64,000 bases of DNA from the NCBI RefSeq assembly GCF_024385525.1, contig NZ_JANFLU010000006.1:1-64000 (forward strand), given 5' to 3'. Below, in pieces: positions 27,875-35,754 of this stretch. The translations under genes were made by a program, and so were the position numbers. The notes beneath the pieces are model-generated. The model was not told the origin of the DNA. It worked only from the letters and a program-made list of their open reading frames with translations, and searched no databases. The stretch's first letter is position 1, and each line of letters starts with the position of its first letter. Origin of the DNA: Arthrobacter sp. zg-Y238. GTDB taxonomy: Bacteria; Actinomycetota; Actinomycetes; Actinomycetales; Micrococcaceae.

Positions 27875-29263
27875 ATGGAGTGGCTTTACCTCCTCTTTGG
27901 CCTCCTGCTGATTCTCGGCACCGGATTCTTCGTCGCCGTGGAATTCGCCCTTGTGGCACTGGACCAGCCTGCCGTCCGCCGGGCAGTGGACGAGGGCGAC
28001 AAAGCAGCTGAACCGCTGCTGCGCTGCCTGACCACCCTCTCCACCCAGCTGTCCAGCTGCCAGCTGGGCATCACCATGACCACCCTGCTGACGGGGTTTG
28101 TTATGGAACCCTCCGTCGGGCGCCTGCTGGAGGGTCCGTTGGCATCGCTTGGCCTGCCGCCCGTTGCCGTGGACTCGGTGTCCGTGACCGTGGCGATGAT
28201 CCTGGCGACCTTCCTTTCCATGCTGCTGGGTGAGCTGATCCCCAAGAACATGTCCATCGCCATGCCGTTCCGCATCGGTAAGGCACTGGCACGGCCGCAG
28301 CTGGCCTTCACCGTGGTCTTCAAGCCTGCGGTGCTCCTGTTGAACGGTTTCGCCAACAAGATCCTCCACCTCTTTGGCCTTGAGGCCAAGGAAGAGGTCA
28401 GTGGAGCGCGGACGCCGTCCGAACTGTCCTCAATGGCGCGGCGCTCCGCGGAGATGGGCACCCTGGATAAGGGCACTGCGGACTTCCTGTCCCGGACTTT
28501 CTCCTTCGCCGGACGAACCGCTGCCGATGTTATGACTCCGCGCATCCGGCTCGAAACGATCGATGCCGAGCAGCCCGTGGCCGATGTCATCGAGGCCGCG
28601 CGGCGCACGGGCTACTCCCGCTTCCCGGTCCTCGGCGATTCACCGGACGATATCCGCGGTGTTGTCCACGTCAAGAAGGCCGTGGCCGTGCCGCGCAGCA
28701 GGCGGGCCACCCTGCCCGCGGCCGCGATCATGAGCGAGATCCTCCGGGTGCCGGAAACGGTGCACCTGGACTCACTGCTTTCCGAACTCCGCAACGCCAA
28801 CCTGCAGCTCGCCGTCGTCCTGGACGAATACGGCGGAACCGCCGGCGTCGCCACCCTGGAGGACCTGGTGGAAGAGATCGTCGGCGAAGTTTCCGACGAG
28901 CATGACAAGGCCAAGCCCGGCGTGCTGCAAAGCGCGTCCGGTGCCTGGTACTTCCCGGGCATCATGCGCCCCGACGAGGTCAGCGCGCTGGTTCCGCTGC
29001 TGCGGATGCCGGACGAAGCAGGCTACGAAACCGTGGGCGGCTACATCATGGCCGAGCTCGGCCGCATTGCCGAGGCAGGGGACCGCGTAGAGGTACCCGG
29101 CGGCGTGCTCGAGGTGGAACGGATGGACGGGCGGCGCATTGACCGCGTCAGCTTCATCCCCGCCGAGGAAGGGGCCGGTTCGGGCCAGGCCGAACACATC
29201 CAAGACGAGGACAACGCCGGGCGAAGCACAGAGCGCCAGGCACGCAGGGAAGGCATCCGATGA
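27875..29263 (+). CDS. CNNM/CorC-type membrane protein (hemolysin family), first of a pair
   Basis: A 462-residue protein with an N-terminal CNNM membrane domain (about 1-190; MEWLYLLFGLLLILGTGFFVAVEFALVALDQ, then GELIPKNMSIAMP), two CBS repeats (about 205-330; TPRIRLETIDAEQPVADVIEAARRTGYSRFPVLGD and LLSELRNANLQLAVVLDEYGGTAGVATLEDLVEEIVGEV) and a C-terminal CorC/HlyC domain. Relatives take part in Mg2+ or Co2+ export. A GGGGGAG ribosome site precedes ATG 27875. The stop overlaps the next gene by four bases (ATGA). Confidence 0.9.
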   Translation: MEWLYLLFGLLLILGTGFFVAVEFALVALDQPAVRRAVDEGDKAAEPLLRCLTTLSTQLSSCQLGITMTTLLTGFVMEPSVGRLLEGPLASLGLPPVAVDSVSVTVAMILATFLSMLLGELIPKNMSIAMPFRIGKALARPQLAFTVVFKPAVLLLNGFANKILHLFGLEAKEEVSGARTPSELSSMARRSAEMGTLDKGTADFLSRTFSFAGRTAADVMTPRIRLETIDAEQPVADVIEAARRTGYSRFPVLGDSPDDIRGVVHVKKAVAVPRSRRATLPAAAIMSEILRVPETVHLDSLLSELRNANLQLAVVLDEYGGTAGVATLEDLVEEIVGEVSDEHDKAKPGVLQSASGAWYFPGIMRPDEVSALVPLLRMPDEAGYETVGGYIMAELGRIAEAGDRVEVPGGVLEVERMDGRRIDRVSFIPAEEGAGSGQAEHIQDEDNAGRSTERQARREGIR

Positions 29264-30327
29264 GCGGCGACCTGGCGGGAATCTTCTGGCTGGTTGTCCT
29301 GCTCCTGGGCAACGCGTTTTTCGTCGGCAGCGAATTTGCGGTGATGTCCGCGCGGCGCAGCCAGATTGAGCCCCATGCCGAAGCCGGATCGAAGCGGGCC
29401 AAGACCACCCTGTGGGCCATGGAGCACGTTTCCCTGATGCTCGCGTGTGCGCAGCTGGGTATTACGGTCTGCTCCCTGCTTATCCTCTCGGTGGCCGAGC
29501 CGGCTATCCACCACCTGCTTTCGGTGCCGCTGAAGGCCGTGGGCCTTCCGGTCGAAATAGCTGACGGAGCCGGGTTCCTGGTGGCGTTGCTGCTGGTGAC
29601 CTTCCTGCACGTAACCATCGGCGAAATGGTTCCGAAGAACATCTCGGTGTCCGTGGCGGACCGTGCAGTGCTGCTGCTCGCGCCGCCGCTGGTCTTCATT
29701 TCCCGCCTGGTCCGCCCGATTATCGGCACGCTCAACTGGATGGCCAACCACGCACTGCGCCTCATGGGGATTACCCCCAAGGACGAGGTCGCCTCGGCCT
29801 TCACACTGGAGGAGATGCAGTCCATCGTGGAGGAATCCACGAAGCACGGGACCGTGGCCGACGATTCCGGCCTGATCTCCGGTGCCCTCGAGTTCTCCGG
29901 ACAGACCGCGGGGACGGTGATGGTGCCGCTGGAGGAACTGGTGAGCCTGGGCACGGACTCCACTCCGGCGGAATTCGAGCGTGCAGTGGGCCGCACCGGC
30001 TTCTCCCGTTTCGTCCTGGTGGACGACGCCGGGAACCTCACGGGGTACATGCACCTGAAGGACGTTATGTCCATCCCGCTGGAGGCCTATGAACGGCCGA
30101 TCACGGAGAACAAGGTCCGCACGCTTGCCAACCTCCGCCTGGATGACGAAATCGAGGACGCCCTGGCCGTGATGCAGCGGACCGGCTCCCACCTGGCCCG
30201 CGTGCTGGGTCCGGACGGAACCACCCGCGGCGTCTTGTTCCTGGAAGACATCATTGAACAGCTGGTCGGTGAGATCAGGGATGCCACCCAGGCGCAGGGC
30301 ATCCGCCGGACCGGAGAAAGCCTCTAA
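29260..30327 (+). CDS. CNNM-type membrane protein with CBS pair, second of a pair
   Basis: A 355-residue paralogue of the preceding protein. Membrane domain: FWLVVLLLGNAFFVGSEFAVMSARRSQIEPHAE, then VTIGEMVPKNISVSVADRAVL, followed by CBS motifs TVMVPLEELVSLGTDSTPAEFERAVGRTGFSRF and MQRTGSHLARVLGPDGTTRGVLFLEDIIEQLVGEI. It lacks the C-terminal CorC domain of its partner, which suggests the two form a heteromeric unit. Coupling by ATGA overlap fits equal production of both. Confidence 0.9.
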   Translation: MSGDLAGIFWLVVLLLGNAFFVGSEFAVMSARRSQIEPHAEAGSKRAKTTLWAMEHVSLMLACAQLGITVCSLLILSVAEPAIHHLLSVPLKAVGLPVEIADGAGFLVALLLVTFLHVTIGEMVPKNISVSVADRAVLLLAPPLVFISRLVRPIIGTLNWMANHALRLMGITPKDEVASAFTLEEMQSIVEESTKHGTVADDSGLISGALEFSGQTAGTVMVPLEELVSLGTDSTPAEFERAVGRTGFSRFVLVDDAGNLTGYMHLKDVMSIPLEAYERPITENKVRTLANLRLDDEIEDALAVMQRTGSHLARVLGPDGTTRGVLFLEDIIEQLVGEIRDATQAQGIRRTGESL

Positions 30328-30336
30328 CCCCTAGAT

Positions 30337-30349
30337 GCGAATGATTCGC
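30337..30349 (+). promoter_or_regulatory. Zur-like operator upstream of znuA
   Basis: GCGAATGATTCGC is a perfect 13-base palindrome around a central G and contains the AATGATT core of known Fur/Zur boxes. TAGGTT at 30353-30358 may be the -10 box. It lies 86 bases before the znuA ATG, and a zur gene ends the cluster. Confidence 0.65.
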
Positions 30350-30434
30350 GTTTAGGTTATGCTGAAAAAGCTTCGGCGGTGCCGGGGCCCGTTTGTCGCC
30401 GCCATGAACCGCCTACCCAGGGATATCAAACCTT

Positions 30435-31412
30435 ATGCGCCGCTTTCCCGTCCGCCTGGCCGGAACCGTCTTTGCAGCCGCCGCACTCGCGCTTACGGGC
30501 TGCAGCGGCGGCGACGGGGGAGACGGCGGTGAAGCCGGCGGCAGCGACGGCGTCGTTCGCGTGGTGGCGTCCACCGATGTCTACGGCAACATCCTTGCCG
30601 GGATCGGCGGCGACAACGTCGACGTGACCGCACTGATTGACCGGCCCAGCCAGGATCCGCACTCCTACGAGGCCTCGGCGCGGGACCGGCTCGCGGTCTC
30701 CAAGGCGGACCTGGTGGTGCTCAACGGCGGCGGTTATGACACCTTCCTGGAGAAGCTCGCCGCAGACGAAGGCATCCCCGCAGAGAACATCCTCAATGCC
30801 GTCGAGATCTCCGGCCTCGAGGACTCCGACTCCGCGGAAGATGAAGAGGGCCACGATGCCGGCGAAGACCACCACGGCCATAACCACGGCTCCTTCAACG
30901 AACACGTCTGGTACAGCCCCGAGGCCATGGGCCGGCTTGCCGACGCCGCCGCCGAACGCCTCGGCGAGCTGGATGCCGGGGCCGCCGACACGTTCCGCAC
31001 CAACGCCGCGGACTTCAATGCCGGCATTGCGGACATCGACGCCTCCCTGGCCGCGCTTCGGGAAACCGCCGGCGGACGCGACGTCGCCCTGACCGAACCG
31101 GTGCCGGACTACCTCGTGGAAGCGGCCGGACTGCACAACGCCACCCCCTCGGACTTCACGGAGGCCGTCGAGGAAGGCTCGGATGTTCCGCCGCACGTAC
31201 TGAAGGAAATGCAGGACCTGGTGACGGGCGGCTCCATTGCCTTCCTGGGCTACAACGAGCAGACCTCCACCTCCCAGACGGAAGCGGTGCGCCAGGCCGC
31301 GGTGGACGCTGATGTTCCCGTGGTGGACTTCTCCGAAACCCTTCCCGAGGGCCAGGACTACCTGCAGTGGATGGCCGAGAACACCGCCAACATGGAAAGC
31401 GTGCTGCAGTGA
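30435..31412 (+). CDS. znuA: Zinc ABC transporter substrate-binding lipoprotein ZnuA
   Basis: A 325-residue extracytoplasmic lipoprotein of the cluster A-I metal-binding family. The signal peptide ends at lipobox LTGC (Cys about 18). The family features are DVYGNILAGIGGDNVDVTALIDRPSQDPHSYEAS, a His/Asp/Glu-rich loop GHDAGEDHHGHNHG (about 140-153) typical of zinc carriers, and EHVWYSPEAMGRLADA with a metal-binding His. It delivers Zn2+ to the ZnuB permease. The last four bases overlap znuC (GTGA). A Zur-like operator upstream suggests zinc repression. Confidence 0.93.
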   Translation: MRRFPVRLAGTVFAAAALALTGCSGGDGGDGGEAGGSDGVVRVVASTDVYGNILAGIGGDNVDVTALIDRPSQDPHSYEASARDRLAVSKADLVVLNGGGYDTFLEKLAADEGIPAENILNAVEISGLEDSDSAEDEEGHDAGEDHHGHNHGSFNEHVWYSPEAMGRLADAAAERLGELDAGAADTFRTNAADFNAGIADIDASLAALRETAGGRDVALTEPVPDYLVEAAGLHNATPSDFTEAVEEGSDVPPHVLKEMQDLVTGGSIAFLGYNEQTSTSQTEAVRQAAVDADVPVVDFSETLPEGQDYLQWMAENTANMESVLQ

Positions 31413-32239
31413 ATGCTTCCGGGCAGCCCTCCCCGGTGGTGCGACTGCGGGACGCAGGCCTGTCCTACGGGGACCGTACCCTGTGGAAGAACCTTGACCT
31501 GGACATCAATGCCGGTGAATTCCTGGCAGTCCTCGGCCCCAACGGATCAGGTAAAACGAGTTTCCTGAAGGTCCTGCTGGGACTGCAGCCGCTCACCGGG
31601 GGCACCGTCACGATCAACGGCCGCAACGTGCAGCGGGGGAGCAAGGACATCGGCTACATCCCGCAGCAGAAATCCTTCAGCCCCGGCACCCCGCTGCGCG
31701 GACGGGACCTGGTGGGACTCGGCGTCGACGGCGACCGCTGGGGCCTGCGGCTGCGCGGAAAGCCGGTGCGCCGCCGCGTGGACCGGCTGCTCGAGCAGGT
31801 GGGGGCAACGTCCTACGCGGATGAACCCGTGGGGCGGCTCTCCGGCGGCGAGCTGCAGCGACTGCGGGCGGCCCAGGCGCTGGCCACCAACCCGGATCTG
31901 CTGCTCTGCGACGAGCCGCTGCTCTCCCTGGACCTGCACCACCAGCAGGCCATCAGCTCCCTGATCGAACGGCGCTGCCACGACGACGGCGCCGCCGTCG
32001 TCTTCGTGACCCACGAAATCAATCCCGTTATCGAGTACGTGGACCGCGTGCTGTACCTGGCCGGCGGACAGTTCCGCACCGGCACCCCCGCCGAAGTCCT
32101 GCGAAGCGACGTGCTCTCGGAAATGTACGGCAGCCGCGTCGAAGTCCTGCGCAGCCACGGCCGGATAGTGGTCCTGGGCATTCCGGACGCCACCACCCAC
32201 CACCACGGAGAAAGCGAGGGCGATCTTGGACCTGCGTAG
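31409..32239 (+). CDS. znuC: Zinc ABC transporter ATP-binding protein ZnuC
   Basis: A 276-residue ATPase with Walker A GPNGSGKTSFLK, signature RLSGGELQRLRAAQALA, and Walker B LLLCDEPLLSLD. The His-rich end ATTHHHGE (about 262-269) may help bind zinc. GTG 31409 overlaps the znuA stop. It ends inside the first codons of znuB, so the three genes are coupled. Confidence 0.92.
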   Translation: MNASGQPSPVVRLRDAGLSYGDRTLWKNLDLDINAGEFLAVLGPNGSGKTSFLKVLLGLQPLTGGTVTINGRNVQRGSKDIGYIPQQKSFSPGTPLRGRDLVGLGVDGDRWGLRLRGKPVRRRVDRLLEQVGATSYADEPVGRLSGGELQRLRAAQALATNPDLLLCDEPLLSLDLHHQQAISSLIERRCHDDGAAVVFVTHEINPVIEYVDRVLYLAGGQFRTGTPAEVLRSDVLSEMYGSRVEVLRSHGRIVVLGIPDATTHHHGESEGDLGPA

Positions 32240-33113
32240 TTTCTTCGATGCGGTTTTTGATTTCAGCGATTACGGCGAGCTGCTTCCGCTGGTGAGCAAT
32301 TCCATCTGGGCCGCTGCGATCCTTGGCCTGGTCGGCGGGCTGATCGGCACCTTCGTCCTGATGCGTGACCTGGCTTTCGCCGTGCACGGCATTGCCGAGC
32401 TCTCCTTCGCCGGGGCGTCCTTTGCCCTGCTGATCGGCGTGAACGTGGTGGTCGGTTCGCTGGCCGGGTCGGTGGCGGCGGCCGTCCTGCTGGCCGTCAT
32501 GGGCCTGCGGGCCCGGGATCGGAACTCGATCATCGGCGTCATCATGCCCTTCGGGCTCGGTTTGGGCATCCTGTTCCTGGGCCTCTATGAAGGCCGCTCA
32601 GCCAACAAGTTCGGTCTGCTGACCGGCCAGATCGTCGCGGTGGATACCGTGCAGCTGAACCTGCTGGCCGGGGTTGCCGCTGTCGTCGTTGCCGCACTGC
32701 TGTTCATCTGGCGGCCGTTGACTTTCGCCAGTGCGGACCCGGACCTCGCAGAGGCCCGCGGCGTGCCGGTGCGGACGTTGTCGATTGTTTTTATGTTCCT
32801 GCTGGGCCTGTCCGTCGCCCTGTCCATCCAGGTGGTGGGGGCCCTGCTGGTGCTTTCCCTGCTGATTACTCCGGCTGCAGCAGCCCTGCTCGTGACGTCC
32901 TCGCCGCGGCTGGTGGTGTTCCTGAGCGTGCTCTTCGCCCTGGCCTCCTCGGTCGGCGGCATCCTGCTGGCGCTGGGCGGCCGGATTCCGATCAGCCCGT
33001 ACGTCACCACGGTGTCCTTCGCGATCTACCTGGTCTGCCGGGTTATCCGGCGCATGCGCGGCGGGCACCGGCGCCGGGAGCTCAGCGCAAATACGGCTAC
33101 CGCCGCCGCCTAG
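32226..33113 (+). CDS. znuB: Zinc ABC transporter permease ZnuB
   Basis: A 295-residue ABC-3 family permease with about eight hydrophobic segments, including LGLVGGLIGTFVLMRDLAFAVHGIAELSFAGASFALLIGV (the conserved first half) and LVLSLLITPAAAALLVTSSPRLVVFLSVLFALAS. TTG 32226 with GAGGG about six bases upstream overlaps the end of znuC by 14 bases. Its stop overlaps that of the convergent zur gene by four bases. Confidence 0.92.
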   Translation: MDLRSFFDAVFDFSDYGELLPLVSNSIWAAAILGLVGGLIGTFVLMRDLAFAVHGIAELSFAGASFALLIGVNVVVGSLAGSVAAAVLLAVMGLRARDRNSIIGVIMPFGLGLGILFLGLYEGRSANKFGLLTGQIVAVDTVQLNLLAGVAAVVVAALLFIWRPLTFASADPDLAEARGVPVRTLSIVFMFLLGLSVALSIQVVGALLVLSLLITPAAAALLVTSSPRLVVFLSVLFALASSVGGILLALGGRIPISPYVTTVSFAIYLVCRVIRRMRGGHRRRELSANTATAAA

Positions 33114-33541
33114 CCTTTACGGGCGCTGCACTCCGGGCACAGGCCGAAAACCTCAACGGTGTGCGCCACTTCGGTGAAGCCGTACTTGGCGCCCAGGGCC
33201 GCAGCCCAGCTCTCCACCGCGGGTGCCTCCACCTCCACTGCCTTGCCGCATTCGCGGCAGACCAAGTGATGGTGGTGGTGCTCGACGGCGCACCGCCGGT
33301 ACAGCGCCTCGCCGTCGCCGCCCCGCAGCACGTCCACGAGGTTCTCGTCCGCCATGGACTGCAGGACCCGATAGGTGGTAGCCAGGGAGATCCGCTCTCC
33401 GCGCTCCTGCAGCAGCCGGAAGAGTTCCTGGGTGCTGACGAAGTCATTGAGTTCGTCCAGGGCGCGGCCCACTGCCAGCCGCTGGCGGGTTACCCGCTGC
33501 TCAGGTGCGCGTTTGGACGTCCGGGATGTCTCGGATGACAC
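33110..33541 (-). CDS. zur: Fur-family zinc uptake regulator Zur
   Basis: A 143-residue repressor. The winged-helix region contains TRQRLAVGRALDELNDFVSTQELFRLLQERGERISLATTYRVLQSMADENLV. Metal sites are EHHHHHLVCRECGKAVEVEA and the second Cys pair in GLCPECSARKG, the structural Zn(Cys)4 site. GTG 33541 with GGAGG seven bases upstream is preferred over longer frames. Its position at the end of znuABC and the palindrome before znuA indicate Zur rather than Fur, an inference. Confidence 0.9.
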   Translation of the reverse strand: MSSETSRTSKRAPEQRVTRQRLAVGRALDELNDFVSTQELFRLLQERGERISLATTYRVLQSMADENLVDVLRGGDGEALYRRCAVEHHHHHLVCRECGKAVEVEAPAVESWAAALGAKYGFTEVAHTVEVFGLCPECSARKG

Positions 33542-33673
33542 GGATGTTCCTCCAGCGGGTGGGACGGCAGGCGGGCGGCACCGGGGCCGCAGGGATCGAT
33601 AGAACCCTAAGATTATCAGCAGCACCGTACGCCCGTCCTGCACGGCCGGACGGCCCCGGAGTAGGGTGGCGCT

Positions 33674-34333
33674 ATGAAAATGACGAAGTTCACGCACTCC
33701 TGTGTCCGCTTCGAGCAGGGCGGGCACGTCCTGGTGCTGGATCCCGGCACCTTCTCCGAAGTTGAAACGGCGCTGAAGGATGCCGATGCCATCCTGGTGA
33801 CCCACGAGCACGCAGACCATCTGGACCGCCCGCGGGTGCTTGCCGCGATGCAGGAGCAGCCGTCGCTGGAGCTCCACGCCCCGGCGGGTCTTGCTGCACT
33901 CCTTCGCGAGGAAGCCGGACCGGAGGTGGCCGGCCGCATCCACGACGTCGAGCCCAACACCAGCTTCACGGTTGCGGGTTTCGGCATCCAGTCCTTCGGC
34001 GGCCAGCACGCCCTGATCCATCCGCTGATTCCCCTGGTGGCCAACATCGGCTACCTCGTGGAGGGCCGGGTCTACCACCCGGGGGATTCGTTCGTGGTCC
34101 CCAACGGGCTGCGGCCGCGGACCGTGCTGGTGCCGGTCCATGCACCCTGGTCAAAGGCGGGGGAGGTCATCGACTTCGTCATTGCCACCGGTGCGGAGCG
34201 GGCCTACCCCATCCACGAGGGGCTCCTGAACGACCGGGGACTGGGGATGGTCGAGGGGCACGTGACCCGGTTCGGCAAGGTTTACGGCACCGAGTTCCGG
34301 CACCTGGACGCCGGGGAAACCGTGGACCTGTAA
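33674..34333 (+). CDS. Metallo-beta-lactamase-fold hydrolase (UlaG-like)
   Basis: A 219-residue soluble protein starting MKMTKFTHSCVRFEQGGHVLVLDPGTF. The zinc motif THEHADHLDRPR is the HxHxDH of the family; further ligands lie in GQHALIHPLIPLVANIGYLVEGRVYHPGDSF (His and Asp) and YPIHEGLL (C-terminal His). The substrate is unknown; UlaG-like members act on lactones and other esters. The stop shares a base with the ATG of the sulfurtransferase gene (TAATG), so the two form an operon. Confidence 0.85.
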   Translation: MKMTKFTHSCVRFEQGGHVLVLDPGTFSEVETALKDADAILVTHEHADHLDRPRVLAAMQEQPSLELHAPAGLAALLREEAGPEVAGRIHDVEPNTSFTVAGFGIQSFGGQHALIHPLIPLVANIGYLVEGRVYHPGDSFVVPNGLRPRTVLVPVHAPWSKAGEVIDFVIATGAERAYPIHEGLLNDRGLGMVEGHVTRFGKVYGTEFRHLDAGETVDL

Positions 34334-35199
34334 TGCAGGTCCTGATCTCCCCGCAGCAGCTGCACGAACGCCTCGGCGCGGAGCGGCAGCCCGTGCTGCT
34401 GGACGTGCGCTGGGTCCTGGGCGCCGCCGACGGCAGGGAAAAGTACCTGGACGAACATCTGCCCGGTGCGGTGTACGTGGATATGGACACCGAACTTTCG
34501 GCCCCCGCCGTCCCCGCGGAGGGCAGGCATCCGCTGCCGGATCCCGCCGCCTTCACCGAAGCCGCCCGCCGCTGGGGCCTGAACGACGGGGACACGGTGG
34601 TGGTCTACGACGACGCCGCGGGCACGGCCGCCGCCCGCGCCTGGTGGCTGCTGCGGCACGCCGGAGAGAAGGACGTCTTCCTGCTCGACGGCGGCCTCGC
34701 GGCCTGGCGCGGGGCAGGACTGCCGCTGGAAAGCGGTCCGGTGCAGCCGGAGCCCGGGACGGTGCACCTGTCCTGGGGGCACATGCCGGTGATCGGGACG
34801 GCGGATGCCGCCCGGGTGGCAGCCGACGGAACACTCATCGACGCCCGTGCACCGGAGCGCTACCGCGGAGAGTCCGAACCGGTGGATCCCCGGGCCGGAC
34901 ATATCCCGGGAGCAGTCAACCGGCCCTCCACGGACAACCTCACCCCGGACGGCAGCTTCCGGGCGCCTGAAGAACTGGGCCGCGCCTTCGAGGCCCTCGG
35001 CGTGCGTCCGGACCGGCCCGTTGCCGCGTACTGCGGTTCGGGTATCTTCGCCTCCCATGAGGTCGCCGCACTGGCGCAGGCCGGCATCACCGCGGCGCTC
35101 TACCCGGGCTCCTGGTCGCAGTGGTCCAACACGCCCGGTACGCCGGCTGCCGTCGGCGCCGATCCGGGCCGGCCCGAAAACCCGCCGGAAAAGGGGTAG
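34333..35199 (+). CDS. Sulfurtransferase (tandem rhodanese)
   Basis: A 288-residue protein with two rhodanese domains. The N-terminal domain (about 1-135) has VLLDVRWVLG and [15 protein letters not shown] but no active Cys; the C-terminal domain contains YCGSGIFASHEVAAL with the catalytic Cys (about residue 236) in the CGSGxxA loop. It is expected to pass sulfane sulfur from thiosulfate or 3-mercaptopyruvate to cyanide or a thiol. Its start is coupled to the MBL gene. Confidence 0.92.
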   Translation: MQVLISPQQLHERLGAERQPVLLDVRWVLGAADGREKYLDEHLPGAVYVDMDTELSAPAVPAEGRHPLPDPAAFTEAARRWGLNDGDTVVVYDDAAGTAAARAWWLLRHAGEKDVFLLDGGLAAWRGAGLPLESGPVQPEPGTVHLSWGHMPVIGTADAARVAADGTLIDARAPERYRGESEPVDPRAGHIPGAVNRPSTDNLTPDGSFRAPEELGRAFEALGVRPDRPVAAYCGSGIFASHEVAALAQAGITAALYPGSWSQWSNTPGTPAAVGADPGRPENPPEKG

Positions 35200-35292
35200 C
35201 GTCGAAGCATGTTTACCGGCCGACCCGTTCCTCCGCCGCTGCGGGCACCCCTGCCCTCCGCCGCGCCCAAGGAACAACCTGAAGGAGCACCC

Positions 35293-35721
35293 ATGCCTAC
35301 ACTCTTTACCCGGATCATCAACGGCGAGATTCCCGGACATTTTGTCTGGAAGGACGACGACGTCGTCGCGTTCCTGAGCATTGGTCCGCTCAGCGACGGC
35401 CACACCCTGGTGGTGCCGCGCGAGGAGATCAACAAGTGGACGGACGCACCGGCGGAGCTGATGCAGAAGCTCATCACCGTGGCGCAGACCGTCGGCCAGG
35501 CACAGGTCGCCGTTTTCGGTTCCGAGCGGGCAGGCCTGACCATTGCCGGCTTCGAGGTGGACCACCTTCACCTGCACGTCTGGCCTGCCGACTCGATGCA
35601 GGACTTCGACTTCAGCCGGGCCGAGTCCAACCCGGACCCCGAGCGGATGGCGGCCAACGCGGAGAAGCTGCGCCAGGGCCTGCGGGACGCCGGGCATGGG
35701 GAGTTCGTCCCCGAAGCCTAG
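35293..35721 (+). CDS. HIT family nucleotide-binding protein
   Basis: A 142-residue histidine-triad protein starting MPTLFTRIINGEIPGHFVWKDDDVVAFLS. The triad is HLHLHVWP (about residues 92-99), the active site for nucleotidyl hydrolysis. Members split AMP-linked compounds such as adenosine phosphoramidates. GGAG lies six bases before ATG 35293; an in-frame ATG at 35209 would add 28 residues with no family similarity. The gene is convergent with hrpA. Confidence 0.9.
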   Translation: MPTLFTRIINGEIPGHFVWKDDDVVAFLSIGPLSDGHTLVVPREEINKWTDAPAELMQKLITVAQTVGQAQVAVFGSERAGLTIAGFEVDHLHLHVWPADSMQDFDFSRAESNPDPERMAANAEKLRQGLRDAGHGEFVPEA

Positions 35722-35728
35722 GCCTCCG

Positions 35729-35753
35729 GCCCGGCGCCGGGCTCCAAGCCCGG
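35729..35753. terminator. GC-rich hairpins between HIT and hrpA genes
   Basis: GCCCGGCGCCGGGC (35729-35742) is a perfect 14-base palindrome and CCGGGC-tccaa-GCCCGG (35737-35753) a second, overlapping hairpin. They lie between two convergent stops; no T tract is present. Confidence 0.5.
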
Positions 35754-35754
35754 C

